Shown piece by piece: positions 33,864 through 44,928 of a stretch of 64,000 bases of DNA (position 1 is its first letter; the number at the start of each line of letters is the position of its first letter). The DNA lies in assembly GCA_037176845.1 (NCBI GenBank), contig JAYKXP010000105.1, positions 108,322 to 172,321 of the forward strand, written 5' to 3'. The notes below the pieces were generated by a model. That model ran no database searches and had not been told where the DNA came from. It saw only the letters and a program-made list of their open reading frames with translations. The stretch comes from Paramarasmius palmivorus (Eukaryota > Basidiomycota > Agaricomycetes > Agaricales > Marasmiaceae). The translations under genes were made by a program, and so were the position numbers.

Positions 33864-34107
33864 CGGTACGTCTTCGAAATATAGTGAAAGTGTTCTGCTC
33901 ATCAAGCTCTAGACATCCCAACAACATAGAGACTCCATGTTTGAAACCCGAATCTTAAAACACTATAGCGTGTGAATTAAATAATATGGAGCAAAATCTA
34001 TTTCTTGTCGCAAACATCTATTATGAGCATTGAACACGCCAAGACGTCTAATAAATAGATGGCCAACCACCAAAATAAATAATCCGAATTTCCCAACCAA
34101 AACATTA

Positions 34108-36500
34108 TTATAGTTCGCCAGGAGCAAGTGCCTCATATGCAGGACATAGTTCATCCCAAGCAGCTACAGCAATATGTTAGTGAATCCCACACCACTGATT
34201 GCATGCAATTTGAGATACTCACGAGGAACTTCAACCCATTGGCTTGTCTCTTCCCGCGCTTCAGCAAAGACGACAGCAAGCCCACTTTCAAATCGGGTAA
34301 GTCAGTAAGATCCGGATTGGAGAGGATAAGACGTACACTTCAAGATGCCAATCGATATGGCAGTGGAGGAACCAAGGGCCGGGGTTGTCAGTGAAGAATC
34401 GGAAAGTGACATTGTCGCCTCCTTTGCCAGTGCTGACGACGTCTCGGCGAACCTGAGTTACATTGTGAGTAACTAGAGACTGCGAAGTTTGGGAAGACGA
34501 GGACGCACTGGGTTAGCATAGTTGTATGTATCAGAACCAGCGACTCGGACCACATCGAACGCATGCTGTAGAGATCGTTCATTTAGAAACCTGATACATG
34601 GAAAGAGAGATCAGGCGCTTCAAAGTACTCACACCGTGCAGGTGCATGGGGTGTTCGAAGCCTTTGACACCACCGCCTGTAAAGCTGACTTCGATGCTCG
34701 AGTTCACAGGGAGCTCATACACTGATCCTTTAGGCAGCAAGTCACCGGGCTGCTGAGCGCCGCTCATGATTTGCAACAAAACAGGAAGAGTCGGCGATTC
34801 ATATTCGACACCGTTGATAGCGAAGTGGTCGCTTGACTGTTCATATCGTCGTTAGGTGATATCGGTTGAGACGTGAGAAGAACGTACAGTACTGATGTGC
34901 AAGTTCACAGCGTAATCGACGCCGCCTGGGAATGGTTCACCAACTGTGCCAGGATTCTCCAGAGGGTGCAGATCAGCCTCGTTGAGCATGTTATCTGGCT
35001 TCTTGGCGGCGACGAAGCTTTGAACAAGGTTGTCCGCTGGCTCGGCTTCTGGTGCCCCGACGTAGCGAAGAATGGCAGAGTTGATGCCGCGGTTGAAGCC
35101 ATTGTCACCGTAGGAAGGGTCGGCATGGATCCAGTAGTTTCCAACAGGCTGGTTGGCCTCAAGCTAGTTAGGAGAGATGGTTGTAAGGTTGCATCTCCAG
35201 TAAACATGACAATTGGCTTACAATGAACGAGTAACGCTGGCCTGGAGAAAGTTAGTGTTACAGCTGACTTGACAATGGCATAGGTAGACTCATACTCACC
35301 GATGAAGATGCGAAGTCCACCGACTGTTACAGGTTCGTGGTTGATACTGTCTGCTTCGATGACAGTCCTGATGGTATTCAGCTTGTTTGTCAAAATGAGA
35401 AGGCTATGGGCTCACATCTCGTGATTGTCGATGGAGAAAATGTAGTCCGGCCCACAAGCAACGTTGACCAGACGCATGCGGTACCTGAGCTGGTGGATCA
35501 GCATATACGTCAATTAACATAAACATTGTTACTTGCCTCTTTCCTTGTTGACTTGGATCACTGCGAGCTCAGTGGCACCGCCCTTCTTCCATCTGAGGAT
35601 ATGTGAGTGGCACCCGGGTGTAGCTGCGGTGAAATGGTACTTACCGTCCAAGGCCATTGATGAGAGTAGAGTCCGGTGTCCTACAGTGGTTTAGTATGAG
35701 TGGAGGTTGAGTAGATTGGGTACTCACGGGTCTACAAGCGTCTTCGCCTTCTCGTGGTACCAGTCCGCTAACGTGATAACGGTTGATTCTATGGTCATGA
35801 TATAAGTGCCAGGACAAAGCAAGTAACAGCGAGAGGAAATCATACCATCATCGACATCGTACATATGCTTGTAAGGATCATCTGGATCGTAGATGACAAT
35901 CGCACCACGGAGGCCATCACAGTACTGCGTCGCTGAGTGTTGGGAACAAGTCAGAAACGGTGACGGCCGCAAAGGCAAAGAAATGCTCACAGAGATGAGA
36001 ATGGTACCAGAATGTTCCTGCTTGCTCTCTAACCGGGAAATCGTACAAGAAGCTAGTACCATGAGGGATCGGGCATTGGTTCACGAAAGCAGGCCCATCA
36101 GCCCAGTTGGTATGAGTTTGGAAAAACCCGTGCCAGTGCTATGTTATCAAGTAGCGGTCAGAAAGGTATGTTTGAATCTAGAAGAAGACAGCCTACAATA
36201 CTAGTAGACTGCAACATGGTGTTGTCATTCAACTGATTGACCACGTTGATTTTCAAGCTTTCGCCCTTGTTTTACCCGTCAGCATTGATGTATAAAGACA
36301 GGTAACTCGACGTCTACCTTGTTTCCAACTATGAGAGGGCCCATTGCTGTGCCACCAGCAAGAACAGCGCCACGGCTGAAACCATCAGGGCTTACGACGC
36401 CATTAGAAATGACCAAGTCGGCTTCGGGCCCGATGGCTGCATGTACGACCGCGGATAGAGCGAGAAGGACGAAGGATAGAAGCGATTGAGGTCGAGCCAT
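34108..36500 (-). CDS. Laccase (multicopper oxidase)
   Basis: Secreted blue copper oxidase that couples one-electron oxidation of phenols to reduction of oxygen to water. The signal peptide is [21 protein letters not shown]. The mature start [20 protein letters not shown] is typical of basidiomycete laccases. All four copper signatures are present in frame across about ten short introns: L1 [17 protein letters not shown]2 [20 protein letters not shown]3 [18 protein letters not shown] and L4 [18 protein letters not shown]. The residue after HLEVG is Leu, so the type-1 copper has a Leu axial position. The end [15 protein letters not shown] is followed by a stop at 34108. A TATAAAAG box lies 51 bases upstream of the ATG. 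It appears intact. A second, broken copy lies at 60.3 kb in the opposite orientation. Confidence 0.93.
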
Positions 36501-36550
36501 TGCAACTCTAGTGAAGGCGGTGATGAGGCATAAAAGCTCACATAGACCTG

Positions 36551-36558
36551 CTTTTATA
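36551..36558 (-). promoter_or_regulatory. TATA box of the laccase gene
   Basis: TATAAAAG on the minus strand, 51 bases before the ATG at 36500. The same box followed by a related leader (GCAGG versus GCTGG) precedes the second laccase copy, so the core promoter was duplicated with the gene. Confidence 0.6.
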
Positions 36559-36678
36559 GCCGTTTGACTGGTAGTACCTGAAAATTTCGGTTATGTAGAA
36601 ATGGAGGTGAGATGACAGAACGCTCACCAACGACATATCCGCGAGAAAAATGGCAGGGTTGATCCTGATCGACATGTG

Positions 36679-36704
36679 TTGCGCTGAATTGCCTCTCAGC
36701 GCAA
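36679..36704. repeat. Perfect 9-base inverted repeat upstream of laccase
   Basis: TTGCGCTGA and TCAGCGCAA arms separated by 8 bases, about 180 bases upstream of the laccase start. It could form a hairpin or be a dimeric factor site. No known fungal element is matched. Confidence 0.4.
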
Positions 36705-38174
36705 ACGATTGTTGTAGCCCGGTTTCTGGGATACCCGGGCGTAATTATTCAATACCAGTGAGAAGCGCGAACCTAGTGGGTTAATGTTTGTTGCGGGATG
36801 TCGAGGTTGTCATAGGATACGTTTCGTGTAATGTTCGATGACCTCAATTGCACGGCTGGCATTGTAGGGATTCCGTTGAGTAGGTCTGGTCTAATCATCG
36901 CGCTGACCTGTGTTTGAAGCTTTTGGAAACATAGTAGTATTGTCGTCGTTCACCTGTTGAACAGGTCGGAGGAACCTCCGTGCCCATACATCACTGATCA
37001 GTGCCTTAGCACAGCTCAACACCTGTGAAGTCGGGAAGGAGTAACGTATAATGCCAAGTAAATCGGTAACGTTGAAGTTGAATCTGCCGGATTTTGTATT
37101 AAGTATGCCGTTTTGAGCTCATATCCTAGTGAAGCTTGTCAATAAAGCGACGACACAAAGCTTTGTATCCGTACCTGTAGCTCTACTAGACGGCACGACT
37201 CAAGGTGCGAGTCACTGTAGCCCCAGCGAATTTCCATCACGCCTTTAAGTTTGAAAGGACGAAGACCCGTCACGACAGCCGAGATCAGCTAACGTCTGAG
37301 AGCATCAACACCGGCAACTTCTAGGACACTGTAAACCGATATACCGAGTGACGTTCCTTTAGAGCCCATGCAACGAAAGACAAAGATCTAGATGGTCTGG
37401 AACAAAGGATTTCAGACATAAAGCCATTCTCATAGGTCATGGTCATGACATACCATAGGAGAGCCCCTCAGAATTAGCTCCAGTACGCTACGCGTTTTTC
37501 ATCGCGAGAATGTGAGCCATTGCCTATAGATTCCCACTTTCTTGTGGCTTTGGGTGCATATCCATAGTGGCACCTTCTCCCCACATAGAAACTAAAGGGA
37601 AGCCATAACAGTCCGTCATCTACTACTGGTTCCCGGACTACGCACAGAGCTAGCCTGCACGCTGTTCGATAGTCGCGGGAGAATGTGGGTCTCGACTGAA
37701 TTCATCATTACCGATAGTAAAGCGGGAATGGATCAGGGAAGAGAGCTTTGTAATAACGTTGGGATTTTTTTTTTGACGTGGTGGTTTCGGAAAAGGGACC
37801 GGATGCCGTTTGAGATCCACGTGGTACCGAATCAAATGAATCCCACAGTCCGAGGTCTTCCTAAAGATTCCATATCTCGCCCATTGCGTTTGTGCCAGTC
37901 TAAATCGCGGGTGTTCCTTGTGCATGAAGAATGAAGAAGAAAGATGACTTTGGTCTAGGCTGGAAGTGCCAGGATGGACTGCACTAGAAGTGGGATGTAC
38001 AAACGTACGTTTAGAACAGAATTGTTCGGTTCATTGATCGATTCTGATTTCATAGGGGATTCAATGGTATTTAGTCGAGGCACACCTTTATAAACCTTGA
38101 AAGCAACCGGCGACAACAACCTCCGACCGCGATATCGAGGAACAGAGTCTGAGAAAGCCCCCCAACAGCTCAGA
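36705..38174. other. Intergenic, no supported gene
   Basis: Laccase upstream region plus about 1 kb with only short frames. The 91-codon minus frame at 37650-37925 and its plus-strand mirror have no domain. A 10-base T run occurs at 37765-37774, without a flanking duplication. Confidence 0.5.
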
Positions 38175-39442
38175 ATGCCACGGCTCTTGAAGAAGTTTGG
38201 AGATGTAACCTTCATGGAAAAGGCTCAAATATGGCTGGTTTTCTTGAAACTGCGTGAGCTTTCAGTCCAGGTTTCACCCTTGTCGCGTTCTCACTGATGA
38301 TTTGTAGCCTTTTCCCTGACCTGGAAGTTTCTAACAGCCAAGTTCTCTGTACATTCCCGTTACAAGACATGGCGACACAATCTTGGTGAAGGTGCTTTCC
38401 GATCCATCGCACTGTCGATACCGCAGATGCAGTATGTCATGGGCGGGCGATCAACGCTGGTCTGCTACAAGGAGTGGAGCATCAAGAGGAAACTCGCCGT
38501 TACCATCGAGGAGATACAGGGAGAAGATGCGAGGCTGATGTGGATTGGAGATAAAAGAGTTGACCGAGTAATCTATTATCTGCATGGTGCGTCGTTGGAT
38601 CCAATTTTCTTGTACCTAGGGTTATATTGAGTGACGATTTTTAGGTGGAGGTTATGCTTTACCCTTGCAACCTTACGCCCTGTCGTTCTGGAGACATGTT
38701 CAAGAAGAACTCGGAAAACAAGGAGTGAAAGTCGGTGTGGTGATTTTGAAACTATTGTGGGTCTCATGTTCAACATCAGCTAAACCGCTTCTCATAAAAC
38801 ACATATATCGGCTAGCTCTCATTCCAGACGCACCTTTTCCGACTATCCTTCGACAAGCTGTGAAAGGGTTACAGCTGCTCCTTGACGACGGCGTCAAAGC
38901 GGAGAATCTCCAGCTCTCCGGCGACTCTGCTGGAGGCAACCTTGTCCTTCAAGTTTTATCACACATTCTTCACCCATTGGATAACGTGCCTACTGTAAAT
39001 TGTGGCCCTATCAAAGGTGCATACCTCATGTCGCCCTGGATATCTTTCCAAGACGAAAATAGGACCCACGCGGCTCGTGAAGCGACGGATGTCATTGGCT
39101 CGAAGCTATCCTCGAATTCGGAGAATACGTGTTACGAGATGTACCCGCTTCGGAGCAGACGTATATCGAAATCATCAATGCTCCGGTAAACGTGGTGGAT
39201 TGGGCTGGAGAAAGTCGTGAAGAGGATCTTGATGAGTGTTGGTGGCGACGAATGTTTCTTGGAGGACATTGTTCAGCTGGAAGACCATATTCGGAAGCAC
39301 CACTCGGATGCGAAGGCTCATTAGGCAGGAGTTTGGGGTACATTGTGATCCGTATGTCGATTTCATGATACCAGGAGAGACGAACCTCGTGAAGTTGACG
39401 GGCGAGGTAGTTGATTGGGTGGCAGATGGGTTCACGAGATAA
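38175..39442 (+). pseudogene. Alpha/beta hydrolase (HSL-type, steryl-acetyl-hydrolase-like) with frame breaks
   Basis: Starts MPRLLKKFGDVTFMEKAQIW. Two clean introns (GTGAGC...TTTGTAG and GTGCGT...TTTTTAG) join it to KFSVHSRYKTWRHNLGEGAF and then the oxyanion motif YYLHGGGYALPLQPYALSFW. The nucleophile motif is LQLSGDSAGGNLVLQ, and the late FGVHCDPYVDF contains the expected catalytic His. In between, three single-base shifts without splice sites break the frame: near 39094 (before WLEAILEFGEYVLRD), near 39192 (extra G before WWIGLEKVVKRI) and near 39313 (before LIRQEFGVHC). The region between VVILKL and ALIPDAPFP (38750-38817) is also unresolved. It would be an ester hydrolase if intact. Real decay and assembly indels cannot be separated from the sequence alone. 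Confidence 0.6.
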
Positions 39443-42400
39443 GTTCATACTTAGATCCTGAATGTAACATTCTAAATGCCGATACAAGAACGCTAGTACT
39501 CGTTTGTGTATGACTCTACATCTGCTGTCCGAGCTGCACGTTGGCGGTATTCACATGACCTAAATAGGTTTATAAGGTGGCTCGCAACTCGCGCATCCTC
39601 AGAGATGATATTCGGAACTTTACGGTCATCCATATGCTTCCATATGCAATTAGTCCTCAACTTTCGGTTGCTCTCATGGCTCATGTTTCCGGATCTATCA
39701 GTCTGGGTTCAAGTAACGCCACTATCAAACACCTGGCAGCGCCAAACGGTCTAAAGAATTGCGCAAGAGTCGAGAATGCGCCTCTGGCGCATGCATGCAG
39801 CTGCGTGTCGCTAGGTTTTGTTTGCCTTCTTTATGCTCACTGTCGAGGCTCTCACAAGCTCAGACCATATCAGGCAGTAGATTTGATGAACACGCTTCCG
39901 ACATAGCAAGCATGCCGTTCGCACGAGGCGGATGATCTCCCTCCTATCACATATCTCGCAATCGTCCGTTTGCCTGCGCCGTGTAACAATGCTGCGTCGA
40001 TATTACCCCGACTTGATTCCCCACGGGGACAATTAATATTAATGGATCGGTATGAAGTCAAAAAGTCAAAAATAACAGGCAGGAGGCGCGTGTCTCCGTT
40101 ATGCACGCGAAAACAGAGTCGCGTAGCATCAGCAAGCTGGGTTTGAGCTGGGTATCGAGTGCGCATCATTACTGTTCGGAAGATTCCTTCGCGTTCCTTT
40201 ATCGTGCATACTTATGTCGAATCCAGGAACTGATTTATCGGGAGTGTTTCATCGGCATCGCACCATCGAATGACTACATACAACTTTACTGACCTAAAAC
40301 CAGTGATAAACACCTATTCGCGGATGTCGAGGAAGTATCAACATACGCCTTGCCTCATACGCATGTTTGCCATTCCCGGATCAAGTTGCCTGAAATCTGC
40401 GTCAGGAATGTCTATCGAAAGCTCCTTCTTTTGATTTACAGGTTCCGACGCTCAAGGTCCAGTATCGTCATTGACGGAACGTTGATACCTATGTACTCGT
40501 GCATGTTTCTCGCCCATCTGACCGGGCGCAAAGGCATCTCATGATACCCAAAACTACTTCTATGAACTTCCTCTGATTCTTAACGACCATAATCGACTAG
40601 TCGCCAAGGCTGCGGCTCTTATCGGAACTGCAAGTTTCGCGGCACGTTCTTTTATTCTTCGCGGGCTCAGTCTCGGACGGCAGTTTGTCGCTGGAAGTAG
40701 CTGCGTTTTGTTTGACTTCTATCTCGCCGTCACTTGAGCTGATGTCTCCGTTTAGAATGACGCAGGGACCAATCCTTCGTGTTGGCTTATCAGCATGAGA
40801 AAGGAAAACTCAATGTCAATATGTTAGCCTCGTGATATCGTCTATACTCTTACTATGACGCATTAGACTGTCAAGTTTACGCTTTTACGGAGTTGCCTGC
40901 TCATTAGCATGTGTTTAGCTAGACAGGTCCAGGTCTGCTTTAAGACCGACTGTTTGCAACAAGCTAAAAATGTTCATAGAAGTCCTTTTAACGCCACGTA
41001 AACCACAAGACCTCCTATATTCGAATCGTGCCGAAGGCTGCGAGTTCAGCCACCAGATTCTACGATAGAACCCTACCTAGGCTTGCCAGTGCAGATACGC
41101 TTTCTACGCAATATTCAAGTCCCTCCAATGGGGCTCTGCTCACTAATATGTCCGTTTACTCTTACAATTCGTGTTCTTTTGACAGACTTTAATATCGGAC
41201 AGTAGAAGCGCCTGGGCTCTCGCATTGACGTCAACAACACACTGTTGGTCTGCTTCCTAATTCCATGAAGTCCTATGAAGTCCACATGCATCCGGTCTCT
41301 TCGCAAAGATGTGTCGCTTTACATTTCATTTCGGATTTTACTTCAAATGAGGGGCAGGTGAGCAATTCATCTAAGGTATAATGAATCGGCTAACGTTTTT
41401 GTACTCGTCGCTAGTTGATGTACGCAAACCGTGGCGTCGGTGGCCCTGTGACATCCAGCGCGACCTACTAAGAAGTTCATCGAACGTAAGGTCGCCGTGT
41501 TGATTTATACCAGAAAAAGGGACTTTCATAACGGTGGCACTGTCTTGAGGTAAATGATTAATTACTCTGGCGACGAACATGTGGATTGATGAAATATGGG
41601 GTAGAACTAAGCACAAGAACGCCGGGTGTTGTGCTCAGTACCATTGGTGTCGAAGTTAAGGCGGCGCCATTACTGGACTCTGTGGGACGCAGAAACCCAG
41701 TTACTTACCATGGTCTTTCACCTTTTTATGGAATCACTGTGACTCTACGAGTCCAATTTGATCACAGGAGCTTCGATGAATTCCCCTGGAGGGGAGGCTT
41801 CTGTCACTGTACCAGCTTTGACCCTGATCACAAAATGTCAATTGTTCCTTGTCCCTTGTCAAACGCATCTGCTTTGACCTCTCACCATATCACGGTCTTC
41901 TCGGACTGGTGAGTTATTCACTTCTTCACTCGTGACACCCAAAAGAGGCTGACATATCGCACTTGGCCAGTGGGAACACACGCTAGCCACAAGCGCCAAT
42001 GGTTGCTCGCTTGGAAGATTGAACGTCTTCTGATATCTTTGCGCTTTGATCCGAGAGATCTCGAGACCGTGATGGAAGTTCGTAGAACATATCCCCTTGT
42101 GGGTGTGATTAATTCGCGACATGGGATTCACCTCCAAAGCGCCAACAGTGATATTGAACTGTGAAGAGGTGTGGAGGTGCTGTGCAGTGCGAATTGTATG
42201 CATATACATGGTATATGCGTTGTTATGTCTACAATTACGGGTCATTTTTTAGATGACAGATAGATGTATAAAGCGACAAGCCCTTTCATTCAAGCTTCAA
42301 CTTTGGACCGACAGCGGGGCAGTGTCGAAAATAATATTTTTCTTTCGAATAAGTAAATGTAAATGATTGGAGTTGCGTTGTACTTTCAAGGCGAACGCCG

Positions 42401-44928
42401 AAGGGAATTGGCAATGGAAAAAGAACAAAATTTCCAGACTGTATCCGTTGTCGTTGAGTCACAAGGTTCCACTCGACAAGCGACAAGTTGGGGAGTTGGG
42501 GATTGGTTGCGGAATGGAATATGGGGAATAGGGCAGAGGGTTTGTATGACTGGGCTGAGGGTATAGGGTGTTACATCAAACACGAGGTGAGTTTGTATGG
42601 AGCTCGGCTTAGTCTTTTCTTTGAGCAAAACGGATAGGTAACTTGGGAGTTTGTTGAGGACATACGGACTACGCATGATAATCTTGCCTCGCTACATACT
42701 GAATCTGAATCTGCCTGCAGGCATTAAACACGACTCATCAGCGTAGGAGCCGGCGCTAACTCGGACTGATTAGATTGACTTCGACTCGGAAGAATGAGTC
42801 GGTGTTTCAGGGCTGTTCAGGGCCGGAGTTATGCTATATGGGGTGTTTTGCCGGATCTAATTGATGGAAGGTACCGGTGATCGTAACCACAAGATGATTG
42901 GCGCTTCTTTACCGACCGGCGACGCGACATTGCTCACCAACGACGCGTCAAAAAGTGGTGGTTGGGGCCAAGCTACGGTCCCCAAAGAATCCAAGTAAGC
43001 CTGGGCTCGTGAAACGCGTGGTGAATCACCCGGTTTCGAGGCAAGAGATCATGATCGTACGAGGTTTTTGAGGAAGACGCAGTTTTATTAAATTTATCTC
43101 GTATACGATATGTTTGGTGCCTGTAGATCATGAGAGCACCGTATCTATTTCGAAGGAAGTGTACACGTACGATTACTCTGAGTATTTCTCCTTCGTGGTC
43201 GGACAGGCGAGTATCGAGGGCGAAATGCGGCTTCGTTGACTGTTATCTGTCACGAAGAGAGGGCAACAAATCGCCGGAGACCGCCGCAGAATACAGCTGA
43301 GAAAGATACTGGGTACCAGTGACCGCACTATAGATATCAGACGTTGACATTCTGCGTCATGAACGTTTGTCAATTTCAGCCGAGGTTCTTCAGTGGTAGA
43401 TAGCGAAAGACGTAGTTGTGCTGAAGATAACCAGACTACAAGACTGCAAGCGAAGTAGTTTACCTCGGACATGAGGCGGTTATATATGGTTCAAAGACGT
43501 GAGCAGTGGTCAAGCGGAGATGTTCAAGAACCTTCAAGACGACATGTAACCCAGTCGGATGCCGCTATTCAGTAGCTATATACCAGGAAGATGCTCGAGG
43601 CACTGAACAATATGATTGACATGAGTATCTTTGACTTCGGCTGAGAGCATTGGTTCGTCATTCATCACCTAAACGAAGCGAAGAGGCATTGTGCCGCGGG
43701 AAGGGTTCATTGGACCTACATATACAATGGTCCATCAGACTTCCGGAGATAGAGAACATAAGAAGCTGGAGATTTCCATGTCGAGAACAAGTTGATCCGG
43801 TAGAAAAAAAGGAAAAGGCTGGATTGTCAGCTAGCATTGTCAAGAAGAAAGGTGACCAGTCTTCTGTGATTTCATTTCCGCAAAACCGCATTGCGTCCTT
43901 GTGTAGTATCTTGAAGCGTCAGCAGTGCAGAGAAAGTGACACGGAAAGCGTGAATGCGGAGCGAACATCCAAATAGGCTGTATGTTGGACCTACATGTCA
44001 GGAAACGACGGCTTTTTGAAATTGGGTACCCGAAACCACCGCTTGGGGAGAAAGGTGATTTGACGAAGTGGAGATTTGAGGTGGAGATGTCCTTGGAGAA
44101 TTCACTTTGTCGACGCTTAGAGGGTTGTTCGTGGACTCTCATATGATGCTAGCGACGTTCTTTTGTGTCATTCATTCATTTCAATGGATGCCCAGTCTAG
44201 ACCACATGCCATGTCATGCGAAGAAAGGTTGCTGAACAGGAAGCGTCGTATGCAGTATATACCGAGTATCAGGAGTGCCCCTGAAGAGGAGTCGGAATCT
44301 TGCCAACACAAGCTTGATGAAAAGCAATACGAAATGAATACAAAGATAGACGCCGGCAAGATTCCAGCTGACGACGATACCGAGATACGTGGGGACATGT
44401 CGCTGAAGAGACGGCTGAAGCCTGAGGCCTGAGATCTGGGAACCTGACCACAGTGACAGACCGACGGGAGCTAGTCGGAGAAATCTGCGAGATAGTAGTG
44501 AAGATAGAAAAGGGAAGAGCTGTTTTCTTCGGAGAGAGAATACGAATGGGAGTAGGCAACACGTGTGGTAAGCCGTGGATCGGCAGTAGGGGCTATCGTG
44601 CGGAAGTTTTGATATGGGTAGTGATGGACAGTGCGACCGGAGGGCCGGGACGAGTCATACGAGTTATTCCTATTCTGCATTGAGGCAGGCGCTGTGTGTG
44701 TGTGTGAAGGGTCAAAGTGAGAAGGGAAGGGCGAAGAAGCTGGGCTATTCAACCGGACGGATGGGCCGGCGGATTTGATGGTTTATTTGGGGTAAAAATT
44801 TGGAATTCCCCCTGCAACGTGCCTCTGAAAATTATTATTTTTTACGCGTGACAGGAGAGCTATAACCATCAGCACGTCAGTTCTCTTTGTGTGGATACCT
44901 TACTCTGCCTTTTCCTCTGCCCATATAC
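39443..44928. other. Gene-poor stretch of about 5.5 kb
   Basis: No convincing gene. Open frames are short (at most about 130 codons), overlap on both strands and lack domains or splice-linked partners. The longest candidates (41586-41912 plus, 41859-42245 minus, 43650-43976 plus) show no conserved motif. No terminal repeats, integrase, reverse transcriptase or transposase motifs were recognised. The right part is upstream of the GATA factor gene. Confidence 0.5.
44693..44706. repeat. (TG)7 microsatellite
   Basis: Seven uninterrupted TG units upstream of the GATA-factor gene. Confidence 0.7.

Noticed and set aside
37765..37774. T10 run as a retroposition scar
   Set aside because: No target-site duplication is visible around it.
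41371..42245. Overlapping frames as a decayed transposon
   Set aside because: No reverse transcriptase, integrase, transposase, helicase or terminal-repeat motif could be recognised in any frame.
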